This document shows positions 14,390 to 19,991 of a DNA stretch of 24,616 nucleotides, piece by piece. Under the pieces are notes generated by a model. The model was not told the DNA's origin and ran no database searches. It saw only the letters and a program-made list of their open reading frames with translations. This DNA comes from a virus. Position 1 is the stretch's first letter, and every line of letters begins with the position of its first letter. A program made the position numbers and the translations under genes. The DNA is taken from positions 1-24,616 of the IMG/VR virus record IMGVR_UViG_3300006919_006398. The stretch is one strand, 5' to 3'.

Positions 14390-14840
14390 TGTTAAAACTC
14401 CTTGCAGTCATTTTTACTTTTTGATTTAACGAGTTAATCCTAGAATTAACTTTATCCGAAGCAGAACCCTCTTTCGTTGGTCTACCCGGAGTTCTTTCCG
14501 AAAAGAAATTAAGAATCTCATGCACATCTGAATACATGTAGAACCTCCAATTCTTATACGAAGAATACTCATCACCGAAAGAAGTAGGCTTAGGAATCAA
14601 ACCGCTTCTTTCATATTTCCTGATCGTATCAGGTCGCCTCTCAACAATCTTAGCGACTTCCCCGATAGTATACACACGACTAAGCAAAACATCCGCACCT
14701 GCCATCGGAATCGTCAACTCAGAAGAATCAATCATATTCTGAAGCACGACCGTTGATTTTGTCTTTTGAATCTTCTTAACCTTGTGCAGAACACCTGCAT
14801 ACATGTAAACCTTGTTAGTTATAATCTTGTCGCTTAACAT
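14376..14840 (-). CDS. MerR-like winged helix-turn-helix protein
   Basis: 154 residues. Residues 56-113 match a MerR-type DNA-binding domain: VYTIGEVAKIVERRPDTIRK is helix 1-turn-helix 2, followed by YERSGLIPKPTS and a wing leading to FYMYSDVHEILNFF. The N-terminal 55 residues look like a small beta domain (KVYMYAGVLHKVKKIQ, TVVLQNMIDSSELTIPMAG), unlike standard MerR proteins where the HTH comes first. The C-terminal tail is basic (KVNSRINSLNQKVKMTARS). It probably regulates phage promoters or binds DNA as an excisionase-like factor; no ligand domain is visible. ATG 14840 has no clear ribosome site; AAGG lies 15 bases upstream. Confidence 0.75.
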   Translation of the reverse strand: MLSDKIITNKVYMYAGVLHKVKKIQKTKSTVVLQNMIDSSELTIPMAGADVLLSRVYTIGEVAKIVERRPDTIRKYERSGLIPKPTSFGDEYSSYKNWRFYMYSDVHEILNFFSERTPGRPTKEGSASDKVNSRINSLNQKVKMTARSFNNARV

Positions 14841-14844
14841 TTAA

Positions 14845-15033
14845 TTACTTAATAGCCTTATTGAGTTTAGCAAGAAAAGCCTTAAACTCTTCAACAGGGA
14901 TATCTTTAGTGTGACCGCACAATAAACAAACAATGTCTACAAACCAAGTATCAAAAAGCAAGTACGGCTCATCAGCATACTTAGCCCCTCCACACTTAGT
15001 GCAACGTAACGGAACATTCACTTTAATATCCAT
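14845..15033 (-). CDS. Small zinc-ribbon protein
   Basis: 62 residues with two CxxC knuckles: C11 and C14 in RCTKCGGAKY, C36 and C39 in VCLLCGHTK. That spacing fits a rubredoxin-type zinc ribbon. The C-terminal helix is basic (FKAFLAKLNKAIK). Small ribbons like this usually bind nucleic acid or other proteins; no specific role can be read. There is no Shine-Dalgarno before ATG 15033. Instead a TAAAAT box lies 6 bases upstream, so the mRNA probably begins at the start codon. It heads the regulatory block (MerR-like, acidic protein, WhiB) that leads into replication. Confidence 0.72.
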   Translation of the reverse strand: MDIKVNVPLRCTKCGGAKYADEPYLLFDTWFVDIVCLLCGHTKDIPVEEFKAFLAKLNKAIK

Positions 15034-15039
15034 ATGAAT

Positions 15040-15045
15040 ATTTTA
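15040..15045 (-). promoter_or_regulatory. Leaderless-type -10 box before the zinc-ribbon gene
   Basis: TAAAAT on the minus strand is followed by six bases (ATTCAT) and then ATG 15033. Actinobacterial transcripts usually begin about 7 bases after a TANNNT box, which would put the first base of the mRNA on the start codon. No -35 match and no ribosome site are visible. The gap of 55 bases before the upstream gene leaves room for a promoter here. Confidence 0.5.
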
Positions 15046-15088
15046 CCACGGCTTTCAGTACGGAGGGGCTTTGTACACTAATTTTTAA

Positions 15089-15283
15089 TTACGAACCAGC
15101 ATTTTTACCGAACGACTGGTCGCCCGGATTCAAGAAACGCATAGCAACAGGAATCAAAGCAGCCCAAAACGAGTTAAGCGCCATCTTCCAATCACTTGTT
15201 GCGGAATAAGTCGCAACAGCAGCACCCAGCACGCTTCGTGCATACGATGCAATCATTCTCTTATTTGCTTCTGATAAGTTCAT
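15089..15283 (-). CDS. Small membrane protein, holin-like
   Basis: 64 residues from ATG 15283 with a near-perfect ribosome site (AAGGAGG, spacing 6). Two hydrophobic stretches, about 12-29 (ASYARSVLGAAVATYSAT) and 35-50 (ALNSFWAALIPVAMRF), are followed by LNPGDQSFGKNAGS. Short two-helix proteins ending in an R-F/Y-L-N-P element are frequent in phages and are often labelled holins; I recall this pattern but did not search it. No endolysin gene is adjacent, so the lysis role is only probable. A second holin-like gene lies at 17645-17890. Confidence 0.55.
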   Translation of the reverse strand: MNLSEANKRMIASYARSVLGAAVATYSATSDWKMALNSFWAALIPVAMRFLNPGDQSFGKNAGS

Positions 15284-15294
15284 TTATTTCCTCC

Positions 15295-16464
15295 TTAGTC
15301 CAGCCAGACATTATATTCTGCTGTAACTATACCCTTATCAGGGTGTACAAACATCAAAGGCTGAGAAGGTCTTCCAATAGCAGCAAGACTTTCCATAGCA
15401 TAAGTGTTTGTTGACTCAGGACTGCCAGACACTCTAACCTGAATAGTATTAAACGTCATCTTAGTTGGAGTGTGCCAGTGACCAAGATAAACATCATCGA
15501 AATCTTCTCCAAGAGCACCGACTTTCCACCCATACACCTTTTTCTGGAACGAGTAGAACGAAGATAAACCATTGAATTGATCACCGTGGCAAAGCAAACT
15601 CTTGTAATTACCAATTTGCGGGACAGCAAACCAATGCTTTTCACCCCGACCATCTGGAATATCAAAAGTAATGCGTTTTTCCTTCTCAAACATCCATTGT
15701 ACTACACGATACAGCATTCTGTCAGCATTGGTCTCAGGGTCATGATCACGCCTAGCCCTACCACCAATAGAACCATGATTACCAATAACACCAGTAAAAT
15801 GAACCTCATCAAAGTTCTCAAGCATCTTAGTTATAAAGTTCTTGATAATACGAGGACCATCAACAGTAACCTGACGATACAAACCACCATCAATTAAAAA
15901 AGACTGACCCGGGAAAATAAGTTCACCCTCAACAATATCGCCCAAAGCCCAGACATGCAGTTTCTTCACAGGATGATCAGCACGCTGAATCTCAGTCAAA
16001 TCAATAACTTTTTGAGCGTACTGCTCAATACGCTGTTCACAAATCTCTGAGTTGTAATCAGGAGTAATCTTTGCTAACTGCCAGTCTGCAATTACAGCGA
16101 CTGCAACTTCTTCAGTCTTACCCTTGCGCTTATCTTTAACAGGAGCAGGAACCTTCTTAGCCTTCTCAGTGCTATCTAATTCAAGAGTAGCCCTGTACAC
16201 GGCATCAACAAGATCATCCTTCTTATTCTTAACCTTATCGTATTCTTTCTGGAGTTTAGCGTAAGCAATACGCAACTCACTATCTGACTCTGGTCTATCA
16301 CCAGATGTAATATCTACAGGCATTTCTACCAATCCATTCTCTTTACGATATCTACAAACCCCAAGACTATCTAAAGTCTTACGGCAAGTAGAATCTGCAT
16401 ATTTTTGGTTAGACGAGTTAGGCGTAAACTCAACACTACACCCGTCTGCTTGACACGATTTCAT
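15295..16464 (-). CDS. Metallophosphoesterase with N-terminal zinc finger
   Basis: 389 residues from ATG 16464 (GGGAG at spacing about 6; a GTG 12 bases upstream is less likely). Residue numbers here count from that GTG. The N-terminus has a possible zinc finger (C8, C13, C31, C41) and a helical, coiled-coil-like segment (about 66-105). The calcineurin-like core has D131 in VIADWQLAK, LGDIVEG (D180), IGNHGSIGG (N233, H234), LLCHGDQ (H297) and LGHWHTPT (H333, H335). The first motif is D-x-Q, not the usual D-x-H. Core order suits Mre11/SbcD-type nucleases and cyclic phosphodiesterases. As a phage protein it probably trims or repairs DNA. It lies downstream of an HNH gene, outside the main replication block. 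Confidence 0.82.
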   Translation of the reverse strand: MKSCQADGCSVEFTPNSSNQKYADSTCRKTLDSLGVCRYRKENGLVEMPVDITSGDRPESDSELRIAYAKLQKEYDKVKNKKDDLVDAVYRATLELDSTEKAKKVPAPVKDKRKGKTEEVAVAVIADWQLAKITPDYNSEICEQRIEQYAQKVIDLTEIQRADHPVKKLHVWALGDIVEGELIFPGQSFLIDGGLYRQVTVDGPRIIKNFITKMLENFDEVHFTGVIGNHGSIGGRARRDHDPETNADRMLYRVVQWMFEKEKRITFDIPDGRGEKHWFAVPQIGNYKSLLCHGDQFNGLSSFYSFQKKVYGWKVGALGEDFDDVYLGHWHTPTKMTFNTIQVRVSGSPESTNTYAMESLAAIGRPSQPLMFVHPDKGIVTAEYNVWLD

Positions 16465-16488
16465 TAGAACTCCCACGGTCTATAGGAC

Positions 16489-16494
16489 AGTATA
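16489..16494 (-). promoter_or_regulatory. Possible -10 box before the metallophosphoesterase gene
   Basis: TATACT lies in the 66-base gap between the HNH stop and ATG 16464, leaving a leader of roughly 18 bases that includes the GGGAG ribosome site. No convincing -35 is found at 16-18 bases upstream. The call is tentative. Confidence 0.3.
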
Positions 16495-16530
16495 CAAATG
16501 GTAGCAGGTATCGGGGCGCAAAAGGGTGAT

Positions 16531-16953
16531 CTAAGAGAATTTTTCTCTCGGCGCTCTCAAAGAGTTATGCTTCTTCTTCAAATGAGGCTTATTCTTCTTC
16601 GCGACCTCACGCATCTTATTACGATGAGCCTCCGAAGGGCGCTTACCTTCACGGTGAATAGCACTATGCTCTGGAACAGTACACAAGAACAAGTTCTCAA
16701 CCCGATTATCTAGTTTAACCTCATTAATATGATGAACAGTTTCCCAAGGCTCTAACTGCCTACCTAAATAATCTTCCATTACAGCACGATGTTCATAAAT
16801 ATAACCACGAATGTTCTTAGGATGCTCAGGTCTTAAAATCTTCACATAACCCTTGTCATCAATATACTTCCCACCTTGAAAAGTAGGAGCATCTTTACCG
16901 CTCAAAATACCAGCTTTCCACTCAACATCTTTACGCTGAGAAGCCAGACCCAT
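16531..16953 (-). CDS. HNH endonuclease
   Basis: 140 residues. The nuclease core is YIYEHRAVMEDYLGRQLEPW then ETVHHINEVKLDNRVENLFL, with H74-H75, N77, N83 and N87 followed by H96 and H100 in PEHSAIHRE. This is the H-N-H beta-beta-alpha metal site common in free-standing phage homing endonucleases. The C-terminus is very basic (KKNKPHLKKKHNSLRAPREK). It starts 4 bases after the tail-gene stop, with GGAGGA 12 bases upstream inside that gene. Position between a tail gene and a metallophosphoesterase, with no intron visible, suggests a mobile gene inserted at a gene boundary. Confidence 0.87.
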   Translation of the reverse strand: MGLASQRKDVEWKAGILSGKDAPTFQGGKYIDDKGYVKILRPEHPKNIRGYIYEHRAVMEDYLGRQLEPWETVHHINEVKLDNRVENLFLCTVPEHSAIHREGKRPSEAHRNKMREVAKKNKPHLKKKHNSLRAPREKFS

Positions 16954-16956
16954 ACT

Positions 16957-17619
16957 TTAGGATGTTCCTCCAATATCCTCAGCATAAAACTCTAAAGGAG
17001 AAGTAGAAGAAGACATAACAGTATAACCCGGCGAGTTAATCATATTAGAATTAGCAATCCTCTTTACAGAAACAAAAAAGTTTACATTAGTCAAACCAGT
17101 AGAAGAGTCAATCACAGTCGAATAACTACCAGCACCAAAATAAACATCATTACCACCACTTCTTACACTTACAGTCGTAGTGGAAGCACTAGCACTTACA
17201 TCGTAAAAAGCATACAAATGTGGATTCAAATAAAACTTAGCAAGAGTTACAGGAGAAGGGTCAGTATCCAAACCCTGCTTAATAGTCAACTCATACCTTG
17301 TATCTTCAGCACCACGGGCAGTAATTTTAATACCCGGAAAAGTAACCATAAGTCTAACATACCGATCAGAGTCAGCACTAACACGATTATCAGAACCCGA
17401 AGGAGTATCATCTCTCAAATTAACAAGAGTATTTTCTGCAACATTACCAGCAGCGTAAGACTGAAGCGCAGTCAGCTTAGAATGCTTAATAATACCCTGA
17501 GGGCGATCATCAGTAGCAAGTTTTACCTGCTCAATATTAGTAGACAACTGAGCCATCCGATCACCAGTAATAGGTGTACCGTTGCTCCAAGAAACAAAAC
17601 GATAGTTTTCGTAAGCCAT
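16957..17619 (-). CDS. Minor tail or appendage protein
   Basis: 220 residues starting MAYENYRFVSWSNGTPITGD at ATG 17619. The N-terminus, with RMAQLSTNIEQVK, resembles the anchoring segment of tail-appendage proteins in actinobacteriophages (family recalled, not searched). The rest is beta-rich with many Ser, Thr and Gly (SASASTTTVSVRSGGNDVYF) and no enzyme motif, as expected for a virion surface protein. It lies between a holin-like gene and an HNH gene, next to the tail genes. A TATAAT box lies 10 bases upstream of the ATG and no Shine-Dalgarno is present, so the leader would be about 3-5 bases. Confidence 0.62.
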   Translation of the reverse strand: MAYENYRFVSWSNGTPITGDRMAQLSTNIEQVKLATDDRPQGIIKHSKLTALQSYAAGNVAENTLVNLRDDTPSGSDNRVSADSDRYVRLMVTFPGIKITARGAEDTRYELTIKQGLDTDPSPVTLAKFYLNPHLYAFYDVSASASTTTVSVRSGGNDVYFGAGSYSTVIDSSTGLTNVNFFVSVKRIANSNMINSPGYTVMSSSTSPLEFYAEDIGGTS

Positions 17620-17629
17620 ATTAACTACT

Positions 17630-17635
17630 ATTATA
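17630..17635 (-). promoter_or_regulatory. TATAAT box before the 220-residue tail gene
   Basis: TATAAT lies in the 25-base gap after the holin-like gene, with 10 bases between it and ATG 17619. Transcription would begin about 3-5 bases before the ATG. No ribosome site and no good -35 are visible. The exact consensus -10 and its location in a gap support it. Confidence 0.45.
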
Positions 17636-17644
17636 CACTATTTA

Positions 17645-17890
17645 CTATTCAGAAGCCGACTTCTTATCAACCTTCTGAAAAGCAGCATTGATCTCTTCCT
17701 CATCCAAAACACCGTCATCCATATAAGAATGAGCGAGAGCTTCAACAACAGTAGCCATACCACCAATACCAGCCATCATAGCGGCTTTCCAGAGTTCAAC
17801 ACCAGCAAGAGCACCAGCACCAATAACACTCAAAGCAGAAGCAGCAAAAACAGCAATTATTCTAGTAATAATTGACTTAAACTTACCCAT
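17645..17890 (-). CDS. Small two-helix membrane protein, holin-like
   Basis: 81 residues from ATG 17890. A longer frame from 17953 would overlap the tail-fibre gene and run across its promoter, so it is rejected. Basic MGKFKSIITR leads into two hydrophobic stretches, about 10-30 (IIAVFAASALSVIGAGALAG) and 34-53 (WKAAMMAGIGGMATVVEALA). The tail is acidic, YMDDGVLDEEEINAAFQKVD, resembling a degenerate EF-hand loop. Topology and size fit a class II holin or a related phage membrane protein; no lysin is adjacent. No ribosome site is seen. A strong promoter ends 6 bases before the ATG, so translation is probably leaderless. Confidence 0.65.
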   Translation of the reverse strand: MGKFKSIITRIIAVFAASALSVIGAGALAGVELWKAAMMAGIGGMATVVEALAHSYMDDGVLDEEEINAAFQKVDKKSASE

Positions 17891-17896
17891 ATAATT

Positions 17897-17925
17897 ATTA
17901 TATATGATAAAAGTTAATGTATCAA
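17897..17925 (-). promoter_or_regulatory. Consensus promoter giving a leaderless mRNA
   Basis: On the minus strand TTGATA (17920-17925) and TATAAT (17897-17902) are separated by exactly 17 bases. Six bases (AATTAT) separate the -10 box from ATG 17890, so transcription should begin at or within a base of the start codon. It lies in the only gap after the tail-fibre stop, and part of the -35 overlaps that stop. This is the best sigma-70-type promoter I found in the window. Confidence 0.7.
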
Positions 17926-19991
17926 TTACTTCTGGTTGAAGTAGGTAACTCAACTAACAAGTTTCCATCAGAATCAGTTGTTGTACCGTTTAACACGACG
18001 CTATCGTTTCTTGTAGCAATAACCATCCAAGAAACGATAGCGTTAGAGCTGCTATTTTTACATGTTATTGTTAAAATATTTCCGTTAACAGACCCTTTAA
18101 CTGCATCCCAATCGGACTCGTTGGTAGTATAACATTGTACATCTTTAACAAGTGCAACAAATGTACCCTCTGTCATTCTTGAATCCGTGTCGATATTGAC
18201 CGTTGCAGACCCATTAACCAGCTGAACAGTGCCCCTGTATAAAAGATCAATCTTTGGACCTTCAATACAAGCATGTACCAAGTCCATGCCTTCAACAATT
18301 GGATGATAGATTCTAAAGCTTTTACTTGACCCAAATGCTTGGAAATTTTCACATGTCAAATCAGCATTACTATTTATCCCTACATAACTAGAAGTGGGGT
18401 CTGCCCCGCCACCACGGATCTTTACAAGTCCACCAGAGCCACCACCGGCAACAATATGCATATTTCCATCAGGGGTGTAGATACCTGATTCGCTGTATAA
18501 TTCACCAATTCTTACTTTAAAGTAGTTAGGATTTACAAAGCTGCTTATAGTAGAATAAGCCTGTTGTACACTCAAATCTCCAAAACCAGAAATTATTTTA
18601 ACAGAACTTATACTTGTACCAGAATCTATTTCAATACCACCAACCGGTGTTATTCCAAGGTCTATTGATCCACCCAGCTCAGAAAGAACTTTGAATTTAG
18701 CAGTAGATCTTATAACACCTTTGTAACTTTGATTTAAAGGTTCAAAACGAATTTCTGCTGCATCACCACCACCATTATCCAAAGTCATCTGCGAACCTGA
18801 AAGAGTAATATTATTACTTCCTGAAGTTGAGAAAGTTGAACCTGTCACAGAAGCGCCTGAAAGTGTCCCGCCAGTTATTGTTCCACTAGCAGTTATGTTT
18901 CCTGAAAAAGTACCTGCGGTTGCATTTATGGTTCCGGTAATCGTTGCACTAGTTGCAGTAATGGCACCACCTGAAGAAACTCTAAACGGTGCAGTAGAAT
19001 AAGCAGAACTTCCTGCCCAATGAGCGCCATTAGAAGCAACATGAAAAGATGTTGTATCAGAACCACCAATATCAAGAGTGCCTCCCGTAATTGCAACAGA
19101 ACTCGCTCTTAAAGCACCACCAGAAGAAACTCTAAATGGAGCAGTGGAATAGGCAGAACTGCCCGCCCAATGAGCGCCATTAGAGGCGACATGGAAAGAC
19201 GTTGAGTCAGATCCTCCTATATCAAGAGTGCCGCCTGTGATGGCAACAGAACTTGCTGTCAGAGAACCGGTAGAAGAAACTCTAAATGGTGCTGACGCAA
19301 ACGCAGCATTTCCTGACCACATGTTACCGGAAGCATCTACATGGAAAGATGTTGTATCAGCACCGCCAATGTCAATAGTGCCACCAGAAATATTTGCTCC
19401 GCTTAAATCTCCAGTAAAAGTACCGGAAGCGGCACTAATATCACCAGCGAAGGAAGCGTTACCACTAGAGTCAATAGCAAACTGTTCAGATATGATGCTA
19501 CCATCACTTAAATTAAAAAAAGTTCCAGCAGTAGAGTAGACACCAGATGTATAACTATAATTAAGTGATTTTATAGAATCAGTAGCAAGTTCATTTGTAG
19601 TGATTGCCGAAGCAGCAATATTATTAGCAGTAATTGTGTTAGCAGCAATTAACTCAGAATCAATAGATCCAGAAACAATATTTGTAGCATTAATAACATT
19701 TTCACCAAGGACAACACCAGCAGGTTCTAAAACAGAGTTATTAACAATATTGACAACGAATTTTTTAAATTGCTCAATGTGCCTATCTTGCCTTTCTGCT
19801 CTTGGAGTAGTGCTATAAACAGTATTGACAGGAAAATCCCAAACACTGTACTTGGTGGCATCTATTAGGCTTGAATTGGAACCGTCATGTGTATGACCGC
19901 CAGAACTCTGAAAGACAACAGCATTTTCAGAAATTGCTCCAGTAGAAGACGTAACAGAACTTCTTTTATAACCCGATCTATATCTAGGCAT
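17922..19991 (-). CDS. Tail fibre protein with 50-residue repeats
   Basis: 689 residues from ATG 19991 (GGAAGGTGG at spacing 4; TTG 19994 is an in-frame alternative). Residue numbers here count from the TTG. After a short N-terminus, 95-142 contains tandem short elements (INATNIVSGSIDSELIAANT) typical of fibre shafts. Three 50-residue repeats follow at 203-352, each with GG-T-x-DIGG, TSFHV and APFRVSS. A Gly/Ser/Thr-rich stretch leads to a C-terminal domain (about 558-690) containing FRIYHPIVEGMDLVHACIEG, LLYRGTVQLVNGSATV and a terminal SWMVIATRND segment, a module widespread in phage fibres. It should form a trimeric host-binding fibre. A perfect 16-bp inverted repeat lies near its 3' end. 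Confidence 0.8.
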   Translation of the reverse strand: MPRYRSGYKRSSVTSSTGAISENAVVFQSSGGHTHDGSNSSLIDATKYSVWDFPVNTVYSTTPRAERQDRHIEQFKKFVVNIVNNSVLEPAGVVLGENVINATNIVSGSIDSELIAANTITANNIAASAITTNELATDSIKSLNYSYTSGVYSTAGTFFNLSDGSIISEQFAIDSSGNASFAGDISAASGTFTGDLSGANISGGTIDIGGADTTSFHVDASGNMWSGNAAFASAPFRVSSTGSLTASSVAITGGTLDIGGSDSTSFHVASNGAHWAGSSAYSTAPFRVSSGGALRASSVAITGGTLDIGGSDTTSFHVASNGAHWAGSSAYSTAPFRVSSGGAITATSATITGTINATAGTFSGNITASGTITGGTLSGASVTGSTFSTSGSNNITLSGSQMTLDNGGGDAAEIRFEPLNQSYKGVIRSTAKFKVLSELGGSIDLGITPVGGIEIDSGTSISSVKIISGFGDLSVQQAYSTISSFVNPNYFKVRIGELYSESGIYTPDGNMHIVAGGGSGGLVKIRGGGADPTSSYVGINSNADLTCENFQAFGSSKSFRIYHPIVEGMDLVHACIEGPKIDLLYRGTVQLVNGSATVNIDTDSRMTEGTFVALVKDVQCYTTNESDWDAVKGSVNGNILTITCKNSSSNAIVSWMVIATRNDSVVLNGTTTDSDGNLLVELPTSTRSN
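17998..18043 (-). repeat. Perfect 16-bp inverted repeat inside the fibre gene
   Basis: Arms ACGCTATCGTTTCTTG and CAAGAAACGATAGCGT (minus-strand reading) flank a 14-base loop. They pair without a mismatch. The repeat falls within codons for the NAIVSWMVIATRNDSV segment, about 75 bases before the stop. No T-run follows, so it is not a normal terminator. Confidence 0.85.
18939..19388 (-). repeat. Three tandem 150-bp coding repeats
   Basis: Three in-frame units of exactly 150 bases: 19239-19388, 19089-19238 and 18939-19088. Each encodes one 50-residue fibre module. Units two and three are almost identical in protein. Hand alignment of 126 bases (18963-19088 against 19113-19238) gave about 19 base differences but one Ser/Thr change. 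Unit one is more divergent. Confidence 0.85.

Noticed and set aside
16534-16551. AGAGAA-AAA-TTCTCT palindrome at the end of the HNH gene as a terminator
   Set aside because: The stem is short and AT-rich, lies inside the coding end and has no T-run after it.
17891-17953. Upstream extension of the holin-like gene to 17953
   Set aside because: It would overlap the fibre stop and cover the consensus promoter, and it has no ribosome site.
18939-19388. Diversity-generating retroelement target or CRISPR-like array
   Set aside because: The 150-bp units are in-frame fibre modules, and no reverse transcriptase or template repeat is in the window.
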